DNA from: Sediminibacterium ginsengisoli
Lineage (GTDB): Bacteria; Bacteroidota; Bacteroidia; Chitinophagales; Chitinophagaceae
NCBI GenBank assembly: GCA_945860335.1
Contig: CAMAQW010000023.1
Coordinates: 1-14,461 of the forward strand
Reading direction: 5' to 3'
Length of the DNA stretch: 14,461 nucleotides
The notes under the pieces are model-generated. The model had not been told where the DNA came from, did no database searches, and worked only from the letters and a program-made list of their open reading frames with translations. The translations under genes and the position numbers were made by a program. Of this stretch, positions 7,975-14,173 are shown piece after piece. The stretch's first letter is position 1, and each line of letters begins with the position of its first letter.

Positions 7975-9512
7975 GGCCTTTGCGATAATGCACTTGTTTG
8001 CAATTTGATACAATTATGCAGGCGGTAAACTAAAAAATACCGCACCACAACACCACCTCTTACTTGATTGATTATTTGTGGCGCATCGATAGTTTTAAAA
8101 TAAGTACCGTAAGTATTAGTAATATCAAATGGCACATTAGAAGGCACAATACAATATGCATCGGCGCCTAGCGCTAATTCAGGACGCTCGTTGTTTAACC
8201 ATGCAAACTTATGAATGTCTTGTAGTGGACCTACACCAATAAGTGGCAGCCCAGTTGTACGCGCCGTATAAAATTCTAGATGACCCGCCGGGAACCATTT
8301 GCCTACAATAATAGAAGGCGCTTTACCCATCACATGGTTGGATTGATCCTGAGCTGCGATGGTTTTAAAAGAGGCACTAAAATCTTTCCACCCACTTAAA
8401 TCAAGTGTAGGACAATATTCGCCTAAATTATTTTTTTGTTGACTACCAAAATTGCCTGGATATTTTTGTACGATAACAACCAGTACTAGTAAAATCGTAA
8501 ACACCAATGCCAGTGCAGTTCTAACAAAATAGACTGGCCAGTTTTGTTTTTTTTGATCGATATAAATACCAGCAAGTATCATTAATGGAATAAATGCAGG
8601 GCCTGACCAGTGAGGAAGCGTAGGATTAAATAGCGCTACCATCCAAAAAATAAAAATGAGTGGAAGGCTCATCCATAATAACCAACGGCCAATATTTTTA
8701 TGTTGAAATGAAATGTTTTTATACGTCATTATAGAAACGATCATCAAAATATAAACCAGTGGATTCTGGTACAAAAACTCACCTCCTATTTCAGTTATAA
8801 AACTAGCAATATTAATACCTGTATGTGTTACACGTTCCGAATGAAAACGGTACGTTATAAAATCGTAACTAATATTCCAGTAAACAATGGGAACCATGCA
8901 AAGTAGTGTAACAAATACAGCCAATATAAAGCCCCCACTAAATAAGCGCTTATAATTTGTAAACAATAAAAAAGCACCAACGCCTGCCCATAAAAATAAT
9001 CCATGCACTTTAGAAAGTGTAGCGAGTCCAACAAGTAAGCCTAGTAATATCCAATAGCCAATTTGTTTTTTTGGATTTGCAAATAAGAGTAGCGACATTA
9101 CATATAAGGAGGCTGTCCAAAAAATGAGTTGCGCACTATCCGGTAAAATAAAAAAACCAGCAATAAACCCGGTATATATACCAGCCTGATAAAGCAGTGC
9201 AGCATAAAATCCTGCTCTTTCGTTGGATAGATGCGTAGTTGTTTTAAAAACTAAATAACAGCCAATACTAGCGCTAATAATAGCTCCTAATCGCATACTA
9301 AGTTCAGATACCCAGTGCATATTTAAAGTAGATGCACGAATTAAAAAACCTACAAGTGGCGGATGATCAAAATGATTAAAATCTAGTTGCAGCGCATAGG
9401 TCCAGTAATAAACTTCGTCATTGCCGAGTTCCAAAAATGGCGCTGCTATAATTTTAGCAATTGCAGCAAAAAAAATAAGTAGATATACTTTTTGAGAATA
9501 CGTCTTTAACAT
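7971..9512 (-). CDS. GT39-like integral membrane glycosyltransferase
   Basis: This is a 513 aa polytopic membrane protein of the GT-C fold related to the ArnT/protein mannosyltransferase group (PMT_2/GT39). These enzymes use polyprenyl-phosphate sugars on the outer face of the inner membrane. The first periplasmic loop carries the acidic pair Asp32-Glu33 (GNDEVYYW), where the catalytic acid lies in this superfamily, followed by FNHFDHPPLVGF at 45-56. PDSAQLIFW at 124-132, LSKVHGLF at 166-173 and TLPHWSGPAF at 298-307 are further family-like landmarks. Hydrophobic spans cover about residues 8-27, 74-90, 101-123, 127-145, 152-184, 193-212, 252-265, 277-295, 304-317 and 327-349. The rest, 350-513, is a soluble, probably periplasmic domain. 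Sugar and acceptor are unknown; no lipid A or O-antigen genes lie nearby. It is last in the carA-aroQ unit (11-base gap), and its TAG overlaps the tamB stop. Confidence 0.85.
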   Translation of the reverse strand: MLKTYSQKVYLLIFFAAIAKIIAAPFLELGNDEVYYWTYALQLDFNHFDHPPLVGFLIRASTLNMHWVSELSMRLGAIISASIGCYLVFKTTTHLSNERAGFYAALLYQAGIYTGFIAGFFILPDSAQLIFWTASLYVMSLLLFANPKKQIGYWILLGLLVGLATLSKVHGLFLWAGVGAFLLFTNYKRLFSGGFILAVFVTLLCMVPIVYWNISYDFITYRFHSERVTHTGINIASFITEIGGEFLYQNPLVYILMIVSIMTYKNISFQHKNIGRWLLWMSLPLIFIFWMVALFNPTLPHWSGPAFIPLMILAGIYIDQKKQNWPVYFVRTALALVFTILLVLVVIVQKYPGNFGSQQKNNLGEYCPTLDLSGWKDFSASFKTIAAQDQSNHVMGKAPSIIVGKWFPAGHLEFYTARTTGLPLIGVGPLQDIHKFAWLNNERPELALGADAYCIVPSNVPFDITNTYGTYFKTIDAPQIINQVRGGVVVRYFLVYRLHNCIKLQTSALSQRP

Positions 9513-9523
9513 AGTTAAGACAA

Positions 9524-9949
9524 TTAAGCGCCTTTTTTAACAAACCACTCTACTGCTAATTGATAACCTTGTAACCCAAGTCCAACAATGGAACCGGTGG
9601 CCTTTGCTGATACGTGCGAAATTTTTCGAAAGTCTTCTCTTGCATGTACATTACTAATATGTACTTCTATAACCGGCGTTGTAATGGCTGCCACGGTGTC
9701 TCCTATCGCAACAGATGTGTGGGTATAACCACCTGGATTAAAAATAATACCAGTAGCCGTAAAACCAACACGCTGTAATTCGTTGATGAGTTCACCTTCG
9801 ATATTGGATTGAAAATATTCGAACTCAATGTTTGGATACTGCTTTACAAGTGCCTTATAACAATCATCAAAACTTGCAGTGCCATATACTTCTGGCTCTC
9901 TTTTACCCAACAAATTTAAATTGGGTCCGTTGATGATTGCTATTTTCAT
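9524..9949 (-). CDS. aroQ: Type II 3-dehydroquinate dehydratase
   Basis: AroQ catalyses the third shikimate-pathway step, anti-elimination of water from 3-dehydroquinate to give 3-dehydroshikimate, as a cytoplasmic dodecamer. The 141 aa length fits. The family signature INGPNLNLLGKREPEVYG is at residues 6-23, with the active-site Arg17 and Tyr22 on the mobile lid loop. Asn71 in FNPGGYTHTS, His97 in EVHISN and Arg104 in AREDFRK complete the expected substrate-binding and catalytic set. The GLGLQGY segment at 123-129 is the usual C-terminal block. All key residues are present. It starts 2 bases after the carA stop and sits 11 bases before the glycosyltransferase gene, so translational coupling is likely, although none of the three share a pathway. 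The ATG at 9947-9949 is the only start that keeps the signature at the N-terminus. Confidence 0.97.
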   Translation of the reverse strand: MKIAIINGPNLNLLGKREPEVYGTASFDDCYKALVKQYPNIEFEYFQSNIEGELINELQRVGFTATGIIFNPGGYTHTSVAIGDTVAAITTPVIEVHISNVHAREDFRKISHVSAKATGSIVGLGLQGYQLAVEWFVKKGA

Positions 9950-9951
9950 AA

Positions 9952-11058
9952 CTAGGCCTTTGCTTTAATTAAATCAATAAAGTTATCAAACAAATAACGG
10001 CTGTCATGCGGGCCTGGTGTGCTTTCGGGGTGATATTGTACACTAAATGCAGGCTTGTTTTTTAAGCGAATGCCTTCGATAGAATTGTCGTTTAAGTTCA
10101 CGTGCGTAACTTCTACATTCGGATGATTTTTTACGGCTTCAGGATCTACACCAAAACCATGGTTTTGCGTAGTAATTTCACACTGACCCGTAATAATATT
10201 TTTTACAGGATGGTTAAGTCCTCTATGACCGTGGTGCATTTTAAATGTTGGAATATCATTTGCAAGTGCGAGTAACTGATGACCTAGACATATACCAAAT
10301 ACTGGTTTTTGTTCCTCTAAAACTTCTTTAACTGTGGCAATTGCGTAATCCATAGAAGCAGGATCACCAGGACCATTAGAAATAAAATATCCAGAAGGAT
10401 TGAATTCTTTTAAACGGCTTAATGGTGTTTTTGCAGGGTGCACTCTAACATGCGCGCCTCTATCCACCAGGCATTGCAAAATATGTTGTTTAACACCAAA
10501 ATCTAAAACAGCTACTTTGATAGCCGCACCCGGATCACCCAATTCATATTCAGATTGAGTACTTACAGTGCTAGCCAATTCCAATCCATCCATGCTTGGC
10601 ACGGCTGCTAATTTCTTTTTCAAGGATTCAATATCTAAATCATCAGAAGAAATAATACAGTTCATGGCACCCTTTTCTCTGATATGCGCCACAAGTGCAC
10701 GGGTATCTAAATTATCAATGGCCACTAAATTATTGTTAACCAAATAGGTATTTAAATCGCCGTTGGCTAAAAGTCTGCTAAACTGCTCTTCCAAATTTCG
10801 TGCAATAAGGCCTCTAATTTTTACAGTACTGCTTTCTACGTCTGTATCTTTTACGCCATAGTTACCAATGTGTACATTGTTCATGATTAGAACCTGACCT
10901 GTGTAACTTGGGTCTGTAAATACCTCTTGGTAGCCTGTCATACCGGTATTAAAGCAAATTTCTCCGGTAGTTGTGCCTATTTTACCAAAAGCATAACCAT
11001 GAAATACGTGACCGTCTGCGAGAATTAAAATTGCGGGCTTTTTGGCTTGAAGCGTCAT
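9952..11058 (-). CDS. carA: Carbamoyl-phosphate synthase small (glutaminase) subunit
   Basis: CarA hydrolyses glutamine and channels ammonia to CarB for carbamoyl phosphate synthesis, feeding both pyrimidine and arginine production in the cytoplasm. The 368 aa length matches the family. The N-terminal CPSase small-chain domain spans about 1-150 (TGEICFNTGMTGYQEVFTDP at 31-50 is the signature). The C-terminal class I glutamine amidotransferase domain spans about 180-365, with ISNGPGDP at 226-233, nucleophile Cys257 in GICLGHQ, and His343 and Glu345 in YHPES completing the triad. The gene is therefore expected to be active. carB is not in the window. carA is separated from rplQ by a terminator and from aroQ by 2 bases; I recall rplQ-carA adjacency in other Bacteroidota, which fits. 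No clear promoter or arginine/pyrimidine control element could be read in its leader. Confidence 0.98.
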   Translation of the reverse strand: MTLQAKKPAILILADGHVFHGYAFGKIGTTTGEICFNTGMTGYQEVFTDPSYTGQVLIMNNVHIGNYGVKDTDVESSTVKIRGLIARNLEEQFSRLLANGDLNTYLVNNNLVAIDNLDTRALVAHIREKGAMNCIISSDDLDIESLKKKLAAVPSMDGLELASTVSTQSEYELGDPGAAIKVAVLDFGVKQHILQCLVDRGAHVRVHPAKTPLSRLKEFNPSGYFISNGPGDPASMDYAIATVKEVLEEQKPVFGICLGHQLLALANDIPTFKMHHGHRGLNHPVKNIITGQCEITTQNHGFGVDPEAVKNHPNVEVTHVNLNDNSIEGIRLKNKPAFSVQYHPESTPGPHDSRYLFDNFIDLIKAKA

Positions 11059-11137
11059 TGGAATGCTATTTTTCGATTTATTTGATGGTACAAAAAAAGT
11101 TCAATTCTCTTGTATCTCCTTATTTTTTTTTACACAT
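11059..11137 (-). promoter_or_regulatory. carA leader and presumed promoter region
   Basis: The stretch between the rplQ terminator and the carA start must contain the carA-aroQ-GT promoter if the terminator works well. It is very A+T-rich, with a run of nine T (11123-11131) and one of seven A (11094-11100). On the minus strand a TTTG lies about 35 bases before the ATG, but no good TAnnTTTG follows at the right spacing. No attenuator hairpin or known riboswitch is visible. Confidence 0.35.
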
Positions 11138-11168
11138 AAAAAAAGGCAAGACTAAAGCCTTGCCTTTT
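11138..11168 (-). terminator. Intrinsic terminator after rplQ
   Basis: Inverted repeat AAAAGGCAAG (11141-11150) / CTTGCCTTTT (11159-11168) around an 8-base loop. Read on the minus strand it gives a 10-bp stem with a G+C-rich core and a run of seven T (complement of 11138-11144) at its 3' side. It begins about 22 bases after the rplQ stop and marks the end of the ribosomal alpha operon. Because both sides are A/T-flanked it might work weakly in the other direction, but no plus-strand gene ends here. Confidence 0.88.
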
Positions 11169-11189
11169 ATATCATATTACCGTTTCAAA

Positions 11190-11738
11190 TTATTCAGCTG
11201 CTTTATCAGTTGAAGAATCTGCGGTTGGCTCTACTGCTGCTTCTACTGCAGGCGTTTCAGCTACCACTTCTGCTTCGGCAACTTCAGCTTTTTTGCTGGT
11301 TGCACGGCTACGACGTGTTTTCTTAGCTGGTTCAGCAGCTGCGTTCACTGAATTACCATAGATTTCATTGAAATCTACTAATTCAATCATAGCTTTTTCT
11401 GCATTATCCCCCGGACGAATGCCCAATTTAAGGATACGTGTATAACCACCCGGACGACCTGCTACTTTAGGACCAACTACTGTAAAAAGTTCTTTTACAG
11501 CTGCTTTGTCTTGTAAGTAACCAAAAACAACTCTATGCTGGTGCATGATTGTTTCTTTGTTGTCGCTCTTTTTAGTTTTTGTAATTAACGGCTCTACGTA
11601 TGTTCTTAAAGCTTTAGCTTTTGCTAAAGTTGTAACAATACGCTTGTGCGTAATTAACTGGCTAGCCAAGTTGGCTAACAATGCTTCCCTATGTGCTTTT
11701 TTACGGCCTAGGTTGTTGATTTTGTCTCCGTGACGCAT
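11190..11738 (-). CDS. rplQ: 50S ribosomal protein L17 (bL17) with long C-terminal tail
   Basis: bL17 binds 23S rRNA near the exit-tunnel region of the large subunit. The start MRHGDKINNLGRKKAHREAL is the family signature, with TLAKAKALRTYVEPLIT at 37-53 and GGYTRILKLGIRPGDNA at 97-113. The folded core ends near residue 124; E. coli L17 is about 127 aa. Residues 125-182 form an extension: a basic patch (KKTRRSRATSKK at 139-150) followed by an acidic Ala/Glu/Val/Thr tail ending DKAAE. Such low-complexity tails occur on bL17 in Bacteroidota, as far as I know, and are probably disordered. It is the last gene of the rpsM-rpsK-rpsD-rpoA-rplQ operon, just before a strong terminator. A 7-bp hairpin ends about 16 bases upstream of its ATG. 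Confidence 0.98.
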   Translation of the reverse strand: MRHGDKINNLGRKKAHREALLANLASQLITHKRIVTTLAKAKALRTYVEPLITKTKKSDNKETIMHQHRVVFGYLQDKAAVKELFTVVGPKVAGRPGGYTRILKLGIRPGDNAEKAMIELVDFNEIYGNSVNAAAEPAKKTRRSRATSKKAEVAEAEVVAETPAVEAAVEPTADSSTDKAAE

Positions 11739-11754
11739 GACATTTGTTTTTAAT

Positions 11755-11781
11755 CCTTACACCGTGTCAGGAATTGTAAGG
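11755..11781 (-). promoter_or_regulatory. Hairpin upstream of rplQ start
   Basis: Perfect 7-bp inverted repeat CCTTACA (11755-11761) / TGTAAGG (11775-11781) around a 13-base loop. In the mRNA the stem ends about 16 nt before the rplQ AUG, so it could affect ribosome access. There is no T-tract after it, so it is not an intrinsic terminator. Function is inferred only from position. Confidence 0.4.
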
Positions 11782-11791
11782 CGTGAATAAT

Positions 11792-11802
11792 GGGCTAAGC
11801 CC
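11792..11802 (-). repeat. Short palindrome after rpoA stop
   Basis: GGGCT-A-AGCCC, a perfect 11-base palindrome lying 5 bases after the rpoA stop on the minus strand. With the rplQ-proximal hairpin it makes two inverted repeats in a 69-base spacer. It may protect the 3' end of an rpoA-containing transcript or be part of a larger fold. Confidence 0.35.
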
Positions 11803-11807
11803 TTATA

Positions 11808-12809
11808 TTAATTATCTAGGTTGTCTAAACCTAATTTACCTAAATCCATACCAAAGCTTAGGCCTCTTTCTGTTAACACTTGCTCAATTTCAGACAATGA
11901 CTTTTGGCCAAAGTTTCTGAATTTCATAAGGTCTTCTTGCTCGTATTGAACAAGCTCGCTTAAGCTATTGATTTTAGCTGCTTTTAAACAGTTAAATGCA
12001 CGTACAGAAAGATCTAAATCTTCAAGTGGTGTTTTAAGCACTTTACGTAATTGTAATACATGCTCGTCTACTACATCTTCTTTCTTATCTTCTTTATTAT
12101 CAAAAGTGATGTTTTCATCAGTAATGATCATAAGGTGTTGGATAAGGATACGAGAAGCTTGCTTTACAGCATCTTCTGGATGAATGGTACCATCGGTAGC
12201 TACGTCTAAAATTAATTTTTCGTAGTCAGTTCTTTGTTCTACACGGTAGTTTTCAATAGCGTATTTAACGTTTTTGATTGGCGTGTGAATAGAATCGATA
12301 GCGATGTATCCGAAAGGAGCATCTTTAATTTTATTTTCTTCTGCAGGGATATAACCACGACCTTTTGAAATCGTTAATTCGATATCCATTTTAGAAGTTG
12401 TATCCATGGTGCAAATGCTCAACTCAGGATTCATTACCTGAAAATGTTGAGATAATTCACCAATCATACCTGCGTTAAATTCGGTACGACCTTTGATAGA
12501 TAAATTTATTTTTTCTGTTGCAACTTCATGATCCACATTTTTCTTGAAACGTACTTGCTTCAAGTTTAATATGATTTCAGTTACATCTTCTGTAATACCT
12601 TTAATTGTAGCAAACTCGTGGTCTACACCTTCGATTTTGATTCCTACAATTGCATATCCTTCCAGTGAGCTAAGTAATACTCTGCGTAAGGCATTACCGA
12701 TTGTTAAACCAAAGCCTGGTTCTAAAGGACGGAATTCAAATTGTCCGTCAAACTCTGTTGCTTTTTGTAGAACAATTTTGTCTGGTTTTTGAAAGCTTAA
12801 TATGGCCAT
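11808..12809 (-). CDS. rpoA: DNA-directed RNA polymerase subunit alpha
   Basis: The alpha dimer nucleates RNA polymerase assembly and its C-terminal domain contacts UP elements and activators. The 333 aa length is normal. The N-terminal domain (about 1-232) shows GFGLTIGNALRRVLLSSLEG at 32-51, the assembly helix, and PFGYIAIDSIHTPIKNVKY at 165-183. A charged linker (DNKEDKKEDVVDEH at 237-250) joins it to the alpha-CTD at about 260-325, with LSVRAFNCLK at 267-276. Arg270 matches E. coli Arg265, the main DNA-contacting residue, and GQKSLSEIEQVL follows at 301-312. The protein ends LGLDNLDN. Its place between rpsD and rplQ is the canonical alpha-operon order. The 68-base and 69-base spacers on either side both contain inverted repeats. 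Confidence 0.99.
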   Translation of the reverse strand: MAILSFQKPDKIVLQKATEFDGQFEFRPLEPGFGLTIGNALRRVLLSSLEGYAIVGIKIEGVDHEFATIKGITEDVTEIILNLKQVRFKKNVDHEVATEKINLSIKGRTEFNAGMIGELSQHFQVMNPELSICTMDTTSKMDIELTISKGRGYIPAEENKIKDAPFGYIAIDSIHTPIKNVKYAIENYRVEQRTDYEKLILDVATDGTIHPEDAVKQASRILIQHLMIITDENITFDNKEDKKEDVVDEHVLQLRKVLKTPLEDLDLSVRAFNCLKAAKINSLSELVQYEQEDLMKFRNFGQKSLSEIEQVLTERGLSFGMDLGKLGLDNLDN

Positions 12810-12835
12810 ATTAAAACTTGTTTTTTATTAGTTTG

Positions 12836-12858
12836 TCCGGGTCAATATTGAAACCGGA
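12836..12858 (-). promoter_or_regulatory. Hairpin in rpsD-rpoA spacer
   Basis: Outer arms TCCGG (12836-12840) and CCGGA (12854-12858) pair perfectly, and the stem can continue by one bulged base. In the middle, CAATATTG (12843-12850) is itself palindromic. It lies about 20 bases after the rpsD stop and 27 bases before the rpoA start. No T-tract follows, so termination is unlikely; a processing or translational role is possible. Confidence 0.35.
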
Positions 12859-12877
12859 AATTGGATTTTAGTACGTA

Positions 12878-13483
12878 TTATTTAGAGTACAATTCTACGA
12901 TTAGTTGCTCCTTAATGTTTTCAGGTACATTCTCTCTTTCAGGGAAAGTGATGAAAGTTCCTTTCTTTTCATTTTCGTTCCAATCTAACCAACCGAACTT
13001 AGGGTTTTTACCACGGCTCTTGCTAGTTAATGCAGAATTGTGCGCACTCTTAGGACGGTAACCAATAACATCACCTGGCTTACATGTGTAAGAAGGAACG
13101 TTCATGATTTCGCCGTTTACAGTTACGTGCTTGTGGTTCACCAACTGACGTGCTTCTGGACGACTAGCTGTTAAACCCATACGGAAAACTGTGTTATCTA
13201 AACGAGCTTCTAATAATTTGATCAAGTTTTCACCAGTTACACCTTTTAAGCGTGCTGCTTCTTCAAATGTTTTACGGAATTGACGCTCTAATACACCATA
13301 AGTATATTTTGCTTTTTGCTTTTCACGTAATTGAAGTGCATACTCACCTAAGCTTTTACGCTTACGTGCTGCGCCGTGTTGACCTGGAGGGTTACTGTTT
13401 TTACCCAACCATTTGCCATTTCCTAAGATTGGCTCTCCAAAGATTCTGGAGATTTTTGTTTTTGGACCTGTATAACGTGCCAT
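12878..13483 (-). CDS. rpsD: 30S ribosomal protein S4 (uS4)
   Basis: uS4 is a primary 16S rRNA-binding protein that starts assembly of the 30S body and helps maintain decoding accuracy. The 201 aa length is normal. MARYTGPKTKISRIFGEPI opens the protein; the N-terminal zinc-finger cysteines found in some S4 proteins are absent, so this is the Cys-free form. LREKQKAKYTYGVLERQFRK at 52-71 is a conserved N-domain block. The S4 RNA-binding domain runs from about 92 to 155, including LDNTVFRMG at 95-103 and SRPEARQLVNHKHVTVNG at 107-124. It is the third gene of the visible alpha operon. In many bacteria S4 represses this operon by binding its mRNA; whether that holds here is unknown, but the 111-base spacer before it contains an inverted repeat. 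Confidence 0.98.
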   Translation of the reverse strand: MARYTGPKTKISRIFGEPILGNGKWLGKNSNPPGQHGAARKRKSLGEYALQLREKQKAKYTYGVLERQFRKTFEEAARLKGVTGENLIKLLEARLDNTVFRMGLTASRPEARQLVNHKHVTVNGEIMNVPSYTCKPGDVIGYRPKSAHNSALTSKSRGKNPKFGWLDWNENEKKGTFITFPERENVPENIKEQLIVELYSK

Positions 13484-13541
13484 TTTATTTAACGCAATTT
13501 TTAAGAGGCTGCGGACCTTTTTTGTGATTTTTTAATGACGA

Positions 13542-13576
13542 TGTATCATTGTTAAAAATCTAAAATGAATGATACA
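13542..13576 (-). promoter_or_regulatory. 9-bp inverted repeat in rpsK-rpsD spacer
   Basis: TGTATCATT (13542-13550) and AATGATACA (13568-13576) are perfect inverted repeats around a 17-base A/T-rich loop. On the minus strand the element starts about 19 bases after the rpsK stop and ends about 58 bases before the rpsD start. It has an A+T-rich stem and no adjacent T-run, so it is not a standard terminator. Between it and the rpsD start lies a G+C-richer patch (around 13507-13517). Confidence 0.45.
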
Positions 13577-13594
13577 CCCTGTATAATAAAATAA

Positions 13595-14005
13595 TTAAAC
13601 TCTTCTTTGTTTTGGAGGACGACAACCGTTGTGTGGCATTGGAGTTACGTCTTTGATAGATGTTACTTCGATACCTGATTGTGCGATAGAACGGATAGCA
13701 CCTTCACGGCCAGAACCCGGTCCTTTAACAAATACATCTACACGCTTTAAACCTGCGTCAGAAGCTACTTTCGCAGCATCAGCAGCAGCCATTTGAGCGG
13801 CGTATGGTGTGTTCTTTTTTGAACCTCTGAAGCCCATTTTACCAGCACTGCTCCAGCTAATTACTTGACCGGTTTTGTTGGTAAAAGAAATGATGATGTT
13901 GTTGAATGTTGCAGAGATGCGTACTTCACCAGCAGCGTCTACTTTTACAACTCTTTTTTTGGCAGCAGCTTTTGCACTGTTCTGCGCTTTTTGTGGTTTA
14001 GCCAT
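13595..14005 (-). CDS. rpsK: 30S ribosomal protein S11 (uS11)
   Basis: uS11 sits on the platform of the small subunit beside the mRNA exit site, contacting 16S rRNA. The 136 aa length is typical, with a slightly long Lys/Ala-rich N-terminus (MAKPQKAQNSAKAAAKKR). Conserved blocks are ATFNNIIISFTNKTGQVISW at 32-51, SAGKMGFRGSKKNTPYAAQM at 53-72, VFVKGPGSGREGAIRS at 91-106, and the C-terminal DVTPMPHNGCRPPKQRRV at 119-136, which is nearly invariant in bacteria. It is the second visible gene of the operon, 168 bases after rpsM and 111 bases before rpsD. No Shine-Dalgarno motif precedes the ATG; the region just upstream is A-rich, as is usual in Bacteroidota. Confidence 0.98.
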   Translation of the reverse strand: MAKPQKAQNSAKAAAKKRVVKVDAAGEVRISATFNNIIISFTNKTGQVISWSSAGKMGFRGSKKNTPYAAQMAAADAAKVASDAGLKRVDVFVKGPGSGREGAIRSIAQSGIEVTSIKDVTPMPHNGCRPPKQRRV

Positions 14006-14037
14006 TTTTGTGTTTTGAGGTAGTCTTTAAAAAATAA

Positions 14038-14056
14038 ACCCGGGATTTACCTGGGT
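14038..14056 (-). promoter_or_regulatory. Hairpin upstream of rpsK
   Basis: ACCCGGG (14038-14044) and CCTGGGT (14050-14056) form a 7-position stem with one mismatch and a 5-base loop. It lies about 32 bases before the rpsK start in the mRNA. On the mRNA strand its 3' side is followed by a T-rich stretch (complement of 14026-14037), so it has some resemblance to an attenuator or terminator directly ahead of rpsK. Confidence 0.4.
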
Positions 14057-14082
14057 ACCAGAAACTTCTCCTGCTACTTTTT

Positions 14083-14093
14083 TTGCTAAGCAA
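14083..14093 (-). repeat. Short palindrome in rpsM-rpsK spacer
   Basis: TTGCT-A-AGCAA is an 11-base perfect palindrome in the middle of the 168-base rpsM-rpsK spacer, next to a T-run on the plus strand (A-run in the mRNA). On its own it could be chance; it matters as one of three inverted repeats in the same spacer. Confidence 0.3.
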
Positions 14094-14142
14094 TTAAGCA
14101 GCGATCCGACAGCTTTTGGGTTTGTATATTAAAAATGGCAAA

Positions 14143-14160
14143 AGCGGTTGAATAACCGCT
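14143..14160 (-). terminator. Terminator-like hairpin after rpsM
   Basis: AGCGGTT (14143-14149) / AACCGCT (14154-14160) with a 4-base loop is a compact perfect stem starting 13 bases after the rpsM stop. In the mRNA it is followed by TTTTGCCATTTTT, an interrupted T-tract. It could be a leaky terminator or an mRNA-stabilising stem inside the operon; full termination seems unlikely because rpsK, rpsD, rpoA and rplQ lie downstream. Confidence 0.5.
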
Positions 14161-14173
14161 CTTACCAAATTAA

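Noticed and set aside
11123..11131. Nine-T run as a phase-variable tract
   Set aside because: It is in a non-coding leader next to a terminator, is short, and is ordinary for A+T-rich DNA.
10971..11213. Plus-strand 80-codon frame over the carA start, terminator and rplQ end
   Set aside because: It runs through the terminator hairpin and two real gene ends, and the product resembles no protein I know.
12861..13527. Plus-strand frames opposite rpsD
   Set aside because: Shadows of a highly conserved ribosomal protein gene; compositions are Phe/Leu/Ser-rich as expected from reverse reading.
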